Source: Henriciella sp. (lineage in GTDB: Bacteria; Pseudomonadota; Alphaproteobacteria; Caulobacterales; Hyphomonadaceae). Taken from it: 49,022 nt of DNA. The notes under the pieces are model-generated. The model had not been told where the DNA came from. It did no database searches and saw only the letters and a program-made list of their open reading frames with translations. The translations under genes and the position numbers were made by a program. Where the stretch lies: the NCBI GenBank assembly GCA_021776655.1, contig JAJFFK010000033.1:1-49022 (forward strand), in the 5' to 3' direction. Shown piece after piece: positions 19,450-27,920 of this stretch. The first letter of the stretch is position 1. Each line of letters opens with the position of its first letter.

Positions 19450-20024
19450 GTGATCGCGCGCCTTTGGTTCTGGCCAGTGCAAGTCCGCGCCGCTTGCAAC
19501 TCTTGGCGCAGGTCGCGATTGTTCCAGATACAGTTTGCCCCGCCGATATCGACGAGACCCCAAGCAAAGCTGAATTGCCGCGCCTATATGCCGAACGCCT
19601 GGGCCGGGAAAAAGCGCACGCGGTGCACCAGCCGGGACAATTTACACTCGCCGGTGACACTGTGGTTGCGGTTGGTCGGCGTATTCTACCGAAAGCGGAA
19701 ACCGCCGAGCAGGTGACCGAATGCCTCGACCTGTTATCGGCGCGCGCGCATCATGTCATGACCTCGGTTTGCGTGATCGCGCCAGATGGTCGGGTGGGGC
19801 AGCGCCTGAGCGATACGCGGGTGACACTGAAGCGGTTGAGCGCATCTGAGATTGAGAGCTATGTTGCCAGCGCTGAAGGGATTGGCAAAGCGGGCGGCTA
19901 CGCCATCCAAGGGCGGGCCGGCGCGATGATCCGGCGGATCAATGGCAGCTATACCGGAATTGTTGGATTGCCAGTGTTTGAGACGCTCAACCTGTTGACC
20001 GGACTGGGCTATCGCCGCGAATAG
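19446..20024 (+). CDS. maf: Maf family nucleoside triphosphate pyrophosphatase
   Basis: 192 residues. Family motifs in order: LASASPRRLQLL, DIDET, AERLGREKAHAV, the catalytic-Asp strand AGDTVVAVG, and GKAGGYAIQGRAGAMI, then GSYTGIVGLPVFET. Maf enzymes hydrolyse non-canonical or modified NTPs to NMP and PPi, and some affect cell division. Start ATG 19446 overlaps the upstream stop. infA-maf proximity is common in Alphaproteobacteria. Immediately after the stop is a hairpin-rich spacer. Confidence 0.94.
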   Translation: MSDRAPLVLASASPRRLQLLAQVAIVPDTVCPADIDETPSKAELPRLYAERLGREKAHAVHQPGQFTLAGDTVVAVGRRILPKAETAEQVTECLDLLSARAHHVMTSVCVIAPDGRVGQRLSDTRVTLKRLSASEIESYVASAEGIGKAGGYAIQGRAGAMIRRINGSYTGIVGLPVFETLNLLTGLGYRRE

Positions 20025-20125
20025 CTGTGAACGAAACTGCTCAGGCAGCAAGCGCTGCCCGGCGCTAATGCGCCGTGCCCGCGAGAGGCCCTCGCGAAGC
20101 GAGGAGTAGCCGTGAGCGAAACCGC
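20023..20125. repeat. hairpin cluster flanked by an 18-bp imperfect direct repeat, after maf
   Basis: The spacer between convergent maf and the next gene is built of small palindromes: GGCAGC-4nt-GCTGCC (20044-20059), CGGCGC-TAAT-GCGCCG (20060-20075), and CCTCGC-GAA-GCGAGG (20090-20104), the last competing with GCGAG/CTCGC (20081-20095). It is bounded by an imperfect direct repeat (20023-20040 and 20108-20125, about 15 of 18 identical). The style is like the spacer after glpX. It may act as a transcription stop for both genes or as a dispersed repeat. Confidence 0.6.
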
Positions 20126-21001
20126 CTAGCGATTGATAAAATCAAACTCGATTTCGAAATTCAGGCTGCCTTCGCCCATAGAGAGGTCGTACCTCGTCAG
20201 ATCATAAACATAGTCGAACCGAACCGACTGATCCGGCAGGCTGTTGGAGCGCCGACGGCTAACTGAGCGACGAAACTCCATGATCCGCACTGGCCCACCC
20301 GCCAGATCTGCGAGTGTCGAGATTGCACCGATTGGGCGATATTGATTGCCGCGCATCGCCGAACGTCCAAAGGACATACCGTCATCGCGGCCACGTCTTT
20401 GTACGCGGTAAGTGAAGCCCATACCCGCCAGACCACTGCTTATGTTGCCGCCAAGGCTGGTGAGAATCTCTGCGGTTAGGTAAAAATCAGTTGTCGAAGA
20501 GACATAGAAGCTGCGTTGCGACGACGTGTTGCCGCCAACGATGGACGTGGTTCCGGTGATCTCGAAAATATCCAGACTGTCCCCAGCATCCAGGAAGCCG
20601 CTGCCATTGGCATCAATCGGATCAATGTCGCTGTTGCCGTCACCATTGGTGTCGATGCCGAGCATTGAACCTTGATCCTGCAGTGGCGCGACCGAGAAGC
20701 CTTCGGTGAGCGAGCCGGTAATCACCGGGTGGACCTCGCCAGTGCCGAGTATCGGATTGGTTGAGCGACGGACCATCCGCTCGCCAACCGCAATCGGGCG
20801 ACCTGTACTGGCATCAAAATTGTCATAGACGTCGAAGCTCACGCCGTCATGAATAACCACGCAGCCATAAGTCTGGCAGATCGGATCACTATCAATGAAA
20901 GAGGCGTGCGCCGGGACGCCCACGCATATGGCTGCGGCCGCTATCGTGAAATAGCGGCCAATACATAAGGAGGAGGCCTTATTCGAGATTTGTCTCGGCA
21001 T
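20126..21001 (-). CDS. secreted hypothetical protein with EF-hand-like Asp-rich motif
   Basis: About 291 residues with an N-terminal signal peptide (hydrophobic run FTIAAAAICVGVPAHA). The mature protein contains a DTNGDGNSDIDPIDANGSG-type stretch, which looks like paired calcium-binding DxDxDG loops, and otherwise predicted beta strands. No family is recognised. The start is uncertain: ATG 21001 overlaps the end of the upstream PapD-like gene by 23 bp; a TTG at 21025 is possible. The overlap indicates co-transcription and suggests this may be the client or surface subunit of the chaperone encoded next door, but there is no direct evidence. Confidence 0.65.
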   Translation of the reverse strand: MPRQISNKASSLCIGRYFTIAAAAICVGVPAHASFIDSDPICQTYGCVVIHDGVSFDVYDNFDASTGRPIAVGERMVRRSTNPILGTGEVHPVITGSLTEGFSVAPLQDQGSMLGIDTNGDGNSDIDPIDANGSGFLDAGDSLDIFEITGTTSIVGGNTSSQRSFYVSSTTDFYLTAEILTSLGGNISSGLAGMGFTYRVQRRGRDDGMSFGRSAMRGNQYRPIGAISTLADLAGGPVRIMEFRRSVSRRRSNSLPDQSVRFDYVYDLTRYDLSMGEGSLNFEIEFDFINR

Positions 21002-21851
21002 CGGCAGGCGCGGGAGGGCTTTCAACCGCCGCCTCTCTGATCACCAATGGTGCAGAATAGGTTGGCAGAGCAATGATCCCGCTGGAGGTTTGCGGCGCAT
21101 ACGTGTTCTCAAGCTGCACCTTGATTGTCGGATTGGCCGGAAGATCGGCGCCGAGTGGCATCGTATATTCACGCTTGCCGTCATGCAGCACGACAAGATT
21201 GGCGATCGGCATTTTAATCGTCTCGCCGCGATCACCGCTAATTTGAACTTCGCCGCGCAGGCGAGCATGTGAGTTGCCAGTATTCTCAACCACAATATCG
21301 ACCGCTTGGCGCCCGTCATCGTCCATTGTCAGCCCGGAAGAGGTGATTTGCGGGCGACTCTCGCCATCGCCCATGGTCAGGTAGAACAGGCTGGCGATCT
21401 GGTATTTTTTCCAAACGCCAGACTGGCCCGACCGTGATTCTGGCAGAATGGTTGAGGCAATCATTGCGAACCGAAAATCGCCATCACGCGTCGTCCGGAT
21501 CGGGGCGGACATATCGATGATGATTTGTTCGGACTCACCCGGTTTGAGGGTGATGAAAGCCGGGCTGAAACGGACCCAGTTCGAGGCTGAATCTTCGCGC
21601 TCGCCAGGTGGTTCGAGGTGAATTTGGCCATTCTCATCCAGTGTCCAGTCGGCAAGACCGATGGTCAGCGAGATGGTTTTCTCAGTATGAACATTGCCGA
21701 TATTGACGATTTGGCGCTGGCGGTCGCCAGGTTCCACCGTCATTTCAACCGTCGTTGGCTGCAAGCCGATCCCGAAAGCGCTTGCTGGCGCTGCAATTGC
21801 GACAGCAGCAGCAGCCCATAGACCGGATCGTAAAGCGTTCAAGAAGCGCAT
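20979..21851 (-). CDS. PapD-like periplasmic chaperone / fimbrial assembly-type protein
   Basis: 290 residues. Signal peptide at 1-25 (ends ASA). The first Ig-like domain (GIGLQPTTVEMTVEPGDRQ, NWVRFSPAFITLKPGESEQI) has the strand pattern of PapD-type pilus chaperones, and a second beta domain follows (IVVENTGNSHARLRGEV, then IPLP-like edge). The C-terminus is acidic and proline-rich (about 275-290). Such proteins normally cap pilin subunits in the periplasm. No usher gene lies in this window; the only partner is the downstream secreted protein that overlaps it. Family similarity is moderate. Divergent from the phosphatase gene. Confidence 0.7.
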   Translation of the reverse strand: MRFLNALRSGLWAAAAVAIAAPASAFGIGLQPTTVEMTVEPGDRQRQIVNIGNVHTEKTISLTIGLADWTLDENGQIHLEPPGEREDSASNWVRFSPAFITLKPGESEQIIIDMSAPIRTTRDGDFRFAMIASTILPESRSGQSGVWKKYQIASLFYLTMGDGESRPQITSSGLTMDDDGRQAVDIVVENTGNSHARLRGEVQISGDRGETIKMPIANLVVLHDGKREYTMPLGADLPANPTIKVQLENTYAPQTSSGIIALPTYSAPLVIREAAVESPPAPADAETNLE

Positions 21852-21971
21852 GGTCAGATTTCCCCGTTTGGTGCTCAGTTGCCGCTATGGTTAATCCAAC
21901 AGGGTTACCGGGGGGTTTCTAAAACGGCTTCTCATCTTGCGAGGCATCCCCGGCTCGTTTATCCAGCTGGC

Positions 21972-22670
21972 ATGAAGCTATTTGGCAAGAAAAACCGCAA
22001 ACCGCATGTCGCGGCGGATCTCAGCGCAGCGCCGGGGCGGGCGCGGGCTGAGCGCGAGTTGATTCTGGGCGATCATGGTTTCTTGCGTGAAGGGTTCCAG
22101 AACCTGCATCAAATCAGTGATGAGATGTGGCGTTCGAACCAACCTAATCCACGTCAGGTCGCAGACCATGCGCGGGTGCGCGGGATACGCACAATCGTCA
22201 ATTTGCGTGGGCCGAGTACGCGCGGGTATTACCTTCTGGAGAAGGAGGCCTGCGAGAAAGCCGGGATTAATCTGGTCGACTTTCAGGTGCTTTCGCGTGA
22301 CACGCCAACGCCCGAGACGATCTTTGCAGCGCGTAACCTGTTCGAAAGCCTGACCTATCCCGCCTTGATGCACTGCAAGTCCGGGGCAGACCGCGCCGGG
22401 ATCATGAGTGTGCTCTATGTCCGGTTCCGCCAAGGTCAGTCAATCGAGACGGCGACCCGGCAATTGTCGAAGAAATACCTGCACATGAAAGAAGGCAAGA
22501 CCGGGCTTCTGGATGCGTTCTTTGCGGCCTATCTGACCTATGCCAAAGAGAATGAAATGGATTTCGAGACATGGCTGGAAACGGTCTATGACCGGGCTGC
22601 GGTGAAGGCCGACTTCATGGCGTCAGGCAAGTCGCGATTGGGCCTGGATCGCATTCTGCGCCGGGAGTGA
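21972..22670 (+). CDS. dual-specificity / tyrosine-type Cys phosphatase
   Basis: About 232 residues from ATG 21972 (MKLFGKKNRK). The P-loop HCKSGADRAG (134-143) has the CX5R signature, with nucleophile C135 and R141. Upstream, RTIVNLRG and RDTPTPETI match the strand and general-acid region of bacterial dual-specificity-like phosphatases. The protein has no signal peptide, so it acts in the cytoplasm. Substrate may be phosphotyrosine protein or another phosphate ester. The longer frame from 21879 adds a non-family leader. It stands alone between a leftward chaperone and a lipoprotein gene. Confidence 0.85.
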   Translation: MKLFGKKNRKPHVAADLSAAPGRARAERELILGDHGFLREGFQNLHQISDEMWRSNQPNPRQVADHARVRGIRTIVNLRGPSTRGYYLLEKEACEKAGINLVDFQVLSRDTPTPETIFAARNLFESLTYPALMHCKSGADRAGIMSVLYVRFRQGQSIETATRQLSKKYLHMKEGKTGLLDAFFAAYLTYAKENEMDFETWLETVYDRAAVKADFMASGKSRLGLDRILRRE

Positions 22671-22744
22671 CCCTTTTGCACTGGCGCACAGCCGCATTTC
22701 GTGGAATCTTCCGTCTTGCAATATAAAATGAAGAGGGATTCTCA

Positions 22745-23053
22745 ATGAAAAAAGTAATCGTTGCGTCAGTTATGGCGATCGCACTCACCGCTTGCGGTGG
22801 TGGCAGCAAGAAGGCACAATTGGAAAAGATGTGTCTTGCAGAAGATGACACAACCGCCGCTGAGTGCAGCTGTATGGCTGAGCAGGCGATTGATAAACTT
22901 GACGGCAAGATGGTCAACATGCTGATCAAAGCTGGCAAAAGTGGCGACACCGATGGCTCGATTGAATCAGCGATGTCAGACATGACAACGGAGGAAATGG
23001 GGCAGTTCATGGCGTTCGGCATGAGCATGGCTGCGACCTGTGGTCTCGACTAG
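22745..23053 (+). CDS. small lipoprotein, cysteine-containing
   Basis: 102 residues. Signal MKKVIVASVMAIALTAC with lipobox LTAC gives lipidation at Cys17. The mature part has CLAEDDTTAAECSCM, three cysteines in a short stretch, and one near the C-terminus, likely paired after export. No family is recognised. The start is supported by AGAGGGATT upstream. It precedes a run of small membrane protein genes but has its own spacing of 72 bp. Confidence 0.75.
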   Translation: MKKVIVASVMAIALTACGGGSKKAQLEKMCLAEDDTTAAECSCMAEQAIDKLDGKMVNMLIKAGKSGDTDGSIESAMSDMTTEEMGQFMAFGMSMAATCGLD

Positions 23054-23124
23054 TTCGGCTGGGATCTGTGCAATAGTGAACGGGCTCGGCAGAATAGCTG
23101 GGTTCGGATTTTGAGGAGGTTGAA

Positions 23125-23412
23125 ATGAAATTCTTTATTATCAATAGCTTCCGCCTGATGGTTTATGTGGCGTATCTCGTGACAATCTTTGCGGGTCTCG
23201 GCTTGGCTTATTACAATGCCGTTCCACAAAAAGGCATCGCAGCAACCGAGATGATTGGCGTGACCGGTGTTACGGCGCAAGTTGTGGCATTTGTCGCGAT
23301 CACAGTTGGAGCATGGGTGATCGCCAGTGTTGTGGCTGGATTGATCGTGACCATTCTCGACATTCGCGACGATATCAATGATCGTTTGCCGGACGCGCGC
23401 CGCGACGATTGA
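23125..23412 (+). CDS. small two-helix membrane protein
   Basis: 95 residues with two hydrophobic helices (about 10-30 and 48-78) and a charged C-terminus (DIRDDINDRLPDARRDD) predicted to be in the cytoplasm. GGAGG stands shortly before ATG 23125. No family assignment. It ends just before a strong intrinsic terminator. Confidence 0.72.
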   Translation: MKFFIINSFRLMVYVAYLVTIFAGLGLAYYNAVPQKGIAATEMIGVTGVTAQVVAFVAITVGAWVIASVVAGLIVTILDIRDDINDRLPDARRDD

Positions 23413-23436
23413 TCCTTAAGATGATCGCTTGATTGG

Positions 23437-23475
23437 AAAGATCAGACAGGCCATTGAGCGTGTCTGATCTTTTTC
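23437..23475 (+). terminator. intrinsic terminator
   Basis: A perfect 12-bp stem AAAGATCAGACA (23437-23448) / TGTCTGATCTTT (23461-23472) with a 12-nt loop, ending in a run of five T. It lies 25 bp after the stop of the two-helix membrane protein and before the next gene. Confidence 0.85.
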
Positions 23476-23488
23476 GTTTGAGCCCGGT

Positions 23489-24328
23489 ATGACAACACAG
23501 TTCGAATTCCGCCCGATTGTTCGCCAAGCCGTCGGCCACGCCGTGCAAGCCTATGCGCGCACCCTGCATTGGCTTGTTCTGTTCGCGGCTGTATTTGCAG
23601 TCATCAGCAGCCTGCAAGCCATGGCACCAGCAGCGCCTGATTGGGCGATGGCTTTGGCATTCTCAGCCCTCTTCGCCGCTGGCTGTCTCTGGTCGACCGC
23701 ACTTTACCAGCAGATGCTCAGCCGGGTAGGCACGCGCCGCCTGCGCCCCGACACGGTTCGCCTCGTGATCGCCAATAGCCTTGTCTACATGTTGTTCGTA
23801 TTGGTCAGCTTCATTGCGGCCTTGGCTCTGATCATTGTCAGCGGTGTGTTAACGGCGGCCTCGGGGTTTGACCCATCACAAGCGCCGTCGGACGATGTCT
23901 CCGGATCGATGCTGGCGCTGCGAGACAGCGGCGCGATTTGGTTTTTGTATGCGGCTGGACTGGTCACGCTGGCGGCGCTGGCCTGGTTCGCAGTGCGTCT
24001 GCTCGCGTTCGGTGCCGCGACAATTGCCCTTGGGCGGGTCGTGGTGTTTCAGACTTGGAGTTGGACCAAAGGGCGGATGGCGGGGCTGCTCGGCCTGGTG
24101 ATCATTTTGCAGCTTGCGCCCTTGTTGATTCTGGGCGGGGTGAATGAGGGTTTGGCGCATATATTTGGAATATCAACGATCCTGTCACCAGACGCCGCGA
24201 TGCAGCCAAGTCTGGTCTCTAACGGGCTGTACGGCTTGATCTGGATGCTGATTATGTCGCCCTATATCGCACTCGGCCATGGGCTAAGCACGGTGGTGTA
24301 TAAACGCCTTAGCCCTCCAAACAGTTGA
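23489..24328 (+). CDS. polytopic inner-membrane protein
   Basis: 279 residues, with about six hydrophobic segments (around 28-45, 55-75, 95-122, 150-180, 195-215, 245-265). No known motif. The layout (a soluble N-terminal helix, then paired helices with a long central loop) resembles the next gene's product, though identity looks low. The two may be distant paralogues. The gene begins 16 bp after a terminator, so it probably has its own promoter inside or past the hairpin. Confidence 0.72.
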   Translation: MTTQFEFRPIVRQAVGHAVQAYARTLHWLVLFAAVFAVISSLQAMAPAAPDWAMALAFSALFAAGCLWSTALYQQMLSRVGTRRLRPDTVRLVIANSLVYMLFVLVSFIAALALIIVSGVLTAASGFDPSQAPSDDVSGSMLALRDSGAIWFLYAAGLVTLAALAWFAVRLLAFGAATIALGRVVVFQTWSWTKGRMAGLLGLVIILQLAPLLILGGVNEGLAHIFGISTILSPDAAMQPSLVSNGLYGLIWMLIMSPYIALGHGLSTVVYKRLSPPNS

Positions 24329-24380
24329 CGCCGGCTGAGTATTTGGCAGAATTGCCTCTGTTCATGCTCAGGGATTGCCA

Positions 24381-25346
24381 ATGGCCAATACATTTAGTTT
24401 CGACAATGCCGCTTTTCACATGTTCCGCACCGAAGGACCGGGCGGATTTATCTGGAAATACCTGATCGCTTACGGCTTGGTGATCTTCGTTTTTGCCGCG
24501 ATTAGCATGCTGATGATGGGGCCATTATTTTCCGCCTATGGCGAGATGATGGCGGCAGCGGTGAACGGTGCCAGTGAGCAGGAAATGGATACGATCATCA
24601 TGGATGCGCTGCTCGCAAATGTCGGGCAACTGGCTTTGGGTTACATCGCTTCACTGATCTTCGGCGTCGTCTTTTGGGCTGCGTTTGAGGCCGCTATACA
24701 GCGCCGATATGTCCGCGATGAGGGTTTTGGGTTGAGGTTTGGCGGTGACGAGTTGCGCCTGATTGTGGTTGGACTGATTTGGATCGCAATGCTGATCGGC
24801 GGCATGATTGTCAGTCAGTTGGCGATTATGGGACTGATCCTTCCCGTCGTCTCAATTGCGTCAGAAAACCCTATGTTGATTGGTCTATGGGGCTTTGTGG
24901 TTGTCTTGGCCGTGATGGTGTTGTGGTTGGTTATGCTTATCCGCCTGTCAGCCGCGAGCGCTCTGACGATACGAGACCGGAAAATCCATTTCTTTGCGTC
25001 ATGGTCAGTCACCAAAGGGCGATTCTGGCCGATGCTGGGGGCGTATCTGATTTTGTTGCTCATTCTCGGCACTGTCGTGACGGTCATCTATATGCTGGGA
25101 TTTGGAGTGATTGTTGCGGCGATGATCCCGGCTTTTGAAGCCTCCGGCGGCGCGGAGCCAGACCCCGAGGCGCTGATCGCGATGTTCACCAGTCCAGCTG
25201 TTATTGTCGGCCTGGTGATCTGGTATTGCGTCTTGCTGCTATTTCAGGGATTCTCAGGCTACGCTTGGGCCGGAGTCGCAGCGCTCGCCGCCAAGACCGA
25301 CCCTAAAGGCGGTGGCATGGTCAATGCAGCTGATCACTTCGGCTAA
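24381..25346 (+). CDS. polytopic inner-membrane protein
   Basis: About 321 residues from ATG 24381, with CAGGGA before it; a TTG at 24375 adds two residues. Around six membrane segments (about 30-50, 85-110, 130-155, 165-188, 215-250, 275-300). It has no recognised domain. It follows the previous membrane protein gene by 52 bp and is probably co-transcribed. The stop codon overlaps a 10-bp palindrome AAAGCGCTTT (25345-25354). Confidence 0.72.
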   Translation: MANTFSFDNAAFHMFRTEGPGGFIWKYLIAYGLVIFVFAAISMLMMGPLFSAYGEMMAAAVNGASEQEMDTIIMDALLANVGQLALGYIASLIFGVVFWAAFEAAIQRRYVRDEGFGLRFGGDELRLIVVGLIWIAMLIGGMIVSQLAIMGLILPVVSIASENPMLIGLWGFVVVLAVMVLWLVMLIRLSAASALTIRDRKIHFFASWSVTKGRFWPMLGAYLILLLILGTVVTVIYMLGFGVIVAAMIPAFEASGGAEPDPEALIAMFTSPAVIVGLVIWYCVLLLFQGFSGYAWAGVAALAAKTDPKGGGMVNAADHFG

Positions 25347-25389
25347 AGCGCTTTCAGGCGAAGTTGTATGTGGTTCGCCGCCCGGAACG

Positions 25390-25455
25390 CGCGCTAAAAC
25401 AACACAACCTAAAGCGATCAAGTGACTCCAACTGAAACGTGCCCACTTTAGCGCG
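25390..25455. repeat. inverted repeat between convergent genes
   Basis: Arms CGCGCTAAA (25390-25398) and TTTAGCGCG (25447-25455) enclose 48 bp, and together with a palindrome at 25345-25354 fill the 110-bp gap between two convergent genes. It may stop transcription from both sides or be a dispersed repeat; the loop is longer than in a typical terminator. Confidence 0.4.
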
Positions 25456-25457
25456 GT

Positions 25458-26657
25458 TTAAGCCACCACACCGGTTTCAAACAGCGCGCTGATTTCGCGC
25501 GCACCATAGCCAAGGTCTGACAGGACTTGCTCTGAATGTTCGCCTAATTTTGGCGAGGGGCCATTTGGGCCGTCATCCGCGCCGGGGAAACGAACCGGTG
25601 AGGCAGGCGAGGAGAAGGTCGAGCCATCGCCGCTGGCGCTCGGCACTTGTGTAATTGCCCCGGAGGCCAGGACTTGCGGATCCTTGGCGACCTCGGCGAG
25701 GGTTTGCACTGGTGCCCAGGCGATGGCCTCATCATCGAGGCGCTGCGCGATCTCGGCTTTGGTGAACGCGCCAAACGCCGCATCCATCAGGGTGACGAGG
25801 GCGGCTGAATTGGCGCGCCTGCCTTTGGATTCTACAAACCGATCATCATCAATCAGGTCCGGGCGATCCATCACCCGGCACAGCGGGGCCCAGTCAACAT
25901 TGCCTTGCCGCGAGACAATACATATCCACGCCTCGTCACGGGTTTTGAAGAAATTCATCAGCGGCTGGATCTGTTCATGGCGCGATTTAGTTGACCCGAT
26001 CCGGCCAAAGAACAGCTGGATGGCGAAATCGGACCCCATCGCAAACAACGCGGTGCGCAACAAGGACGCTTCAACCAATTGCCCTTCGCCAGTGCGCGTG
26101 GCTTTGACCAGCGCGGCGCAAATTCCTGCGGCAGCGGCTATGCTGGTTGTGTGATCACCAAAGGCTGTGCGCAGGGCGAACGGGTCTTGTCCCTTGGGCA
26201 CGGTCAGCGCGGCCACCCCGGCGCGCGACCAGAACGACGCCACATCAAAGCCCGGCTTGTTAGCATCCGGGCCGGTCAGGCCGTAGCCTGTCAACGAGCA
26301 ATAGACCAGTTTCGGATTGACTGATTTGAGAGTGTCATAGTCAAGACCAGACCGGGTCAGGCCACCGGGACGGACATTGGTCAGAAAGACGTCGGCACCG
26401 CCCGCCAATTTGCGCAGGATCGCCTGGCCGTCTGCTGTGCGTGTATCCAACACAATTGATTTCTTGCCGCGATTGTCGAAATCGAACACTGGATTATCCT
26501 CAAGACCAGTGCCGATCGTGGCAAAGAAGTTGCGGATAGGGTCACCGCCTGGCGGCTCGATCTTGATCACATCAGCGCCCCAGTCGCTGAGAATATTACC
26601 TGCGCCAGGCGCGGCCATATAGGTCGCGTGCTCAATCACGCGAATACCTTTCAGCAT
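25458..26657 (-). CDS. family III CoA-transferase (CaiB/BaiF)
   Basis: About 399 residues from ATG 26657 (MLKGIRVIE), with GGAG before it. Typical segments: APGAGNILSDWGADVIKIEPPGGDP at the N-terminus (shown in part), LDTRTADGQAILRKL, and GFDVASFWSRAG, which holds the catalytic aspartate that forms an acyl anhydride. It transfers CoA between organic acids; the substrate is not predictable here. No pathway neighbours define it. Divergent from the DUF2336 gene. Confidence 0.9.
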   Translation of the reverse strand: MLKGIRVIEHATYMAAPGAGNILSDWGADVIKIEPPGGDPIRNFFATIGTGLEDNPVFDFDNRGKKSIVLDTRTADGQAILRKLAGGADVFLTNVRPGGLTRSGLDYDTLKSVNPKLVYCSLTGYGLTGPDANKPGFDVASFWSRAGVAALTVPKGQDPFALRTAFGDHTTSIAAAAGICAALVKATRTGEGQLVEASLLRTALFAMGSDFAIQLFFGRIGSTKSRHEQIQPLMNFFKTRDEAWICIVSRQGNVDWAPLCRVMDRPDLIDDDRFVESKGRRANSAALVTLMDAAFGAFTKAEIAQRLDDEAIAWAPVQTLAEVAKDPQVLASGAITQVPSASGDGSTFSSPASPVRFPGADDGPNGPSPKLGEHSEQVLSDLGYGAREISALFETGVVA

Positions 26658-26771
26658 GTTGTCTCCGGTCAATTCATCTGCCGCGCAAAAAGGACGGCTT
26701 GGTAAACGCGGTATTAACCCGAACCGGTCAATTGTCGAACAAAATGGAATGATGATAGGGAAATTGCCGCG

Positions 26772-27920
26772 ATGACCGTTCAGAGCATGCGTCCAGAGTT
26801 AAGCGAAGCTGATATTGTTCGCTTGATGAAAGGGGAGACCTCCGAAGAGCGCGCAACCGTTGCGCATCGCCTGTGTCGGCGCATCGCCATCGACATGCTG
26901 AGCGATGAGGAACGCGTGTTTGCCGAAGAGATTATTGGCATTCTGGCTGAAGATACCGCCGAGCTGGTCCGCCGTACATTGGCGGTAACGCTGCGAAACT
27001 CGCCGCGCTTGCCGCACGATGTCGCCTTGAAACTGGCGCAAGATGTGGAATCGGTTGCGATCCCGATCCTGGAACACACCCCGGTCCTGTCTGAAGAAGA
27101 CCTGATCGAGCTGGTTCTGGCCGTCACCAGTGCCAAACAGGCTGCGATTGCTGGACGCGCGACGATTTCCGGCGCGCTGACCGAGGTGATTTGCGAACAT
27201 GCCGGTGAGATGGCGGTTGAAACGGTTGCCGCCAATTCCGGAGCTGATTTTTCTGACAAGGCTTACGAGGACACAGTGGCGCGGTTCCCAGCCAACGCCG
27301 CCGTGCATGAGTCGATTATCTTGCGTGATCACGTGCCGGTTCATGTTGCCGAAAAGCTTGTATCGCTCGTCTCAGGACAGATGTTCGACATGCTGATCAA
27401 TCGGCACGAACTGCCGGCTCAGATGGCGATTGATCTGGCCGCAGGCGCGCGCGAGCGGGCAACGATTGACCTGGTCGAGCAGGCCGGGCGAACCTCCGAC
27501 ATGTCGCGCTTCGTCGAGCAATTGAACCTGAATGGCCGATTGACCCATTCGCTGATCATGCGCGCGCTTTGCGTCGGGCATATGCCGTTTGTTGAGCATG
27601 CGCTGGCGGAACTGTCGGGCGTGCCGCATACGCGGGTCTGGCTGATGATCCATGATGCCGGACCGCTCGGCTTGCAGGCGATCTTTGACCGCGCCGGATT
27701 GCATCGCAAAATGCTGCCTGCCTTCCGGGCCGGTGTGAAAGTGTTCCACGAGCTTGAGCTGGACGGTGAGGCCAATGACAAGGCCCGCTTCCGGATGCGG
27801 ATGATTGAGCGGGTGCTGACCCAATTTCAGGCGATCCCGAAAGACGATTTGGAATATTTGCTTGAGAAACTCGACGCCTATTCAGAGCAGGCCAAGCTAA
27901 CCGCAAACAGCGCAGCCTAA
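26772..27920 (+). CDS. DUF2336 domain protein
   Basis: 382 residues, entirely helical in appearance, with HEAT-like repeating segments (LVRRTLAVTLRNSPRLPHDV, LIELVLAVTSAKQAAIAGR are examples) as in the alphaproteobacterial DUF2336 family. The molecular role is unknown; some relatives are linked to cell-cycle or c-di-GMP settings. No signal or membrane segment. Start ATG 26772. Its stop overlaps the stop of the convergent EAL-like gene by 4 bp. Confidence 0.82.
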   Translation: MTVQSMRPELSEADIVRLMKGETSEERATVAHRLCRRIAIDMLSDEERVFAEEIIGILAEDTAELVRRTLAVTLRNSPRLPHDVALKLAQDVESVAIPILEHTPVLSEEDLIELVLAVTSAKQAAIAGRATISGALTEVICEHAGEMAVETVAANSGADFSDKAYEDTVARFPANAAVHESIILRDHVPVHVAEKLVSLVSGQMFDMLINRHELPAQMAIDLAAGARERATIDLVEQAGRTSDMSRFVEQLNLNGRLTHSLIMRALCVGHMPFVEHALAELSGVPHTRVWLMIHDAGPLGLQAIFDRAGLHRKMLPAFRAGVKVFHELELDGEANDKARFRMRMIERVLTQFQAIPKDDLEYLLEKLDAYSEQAKLTANSAA

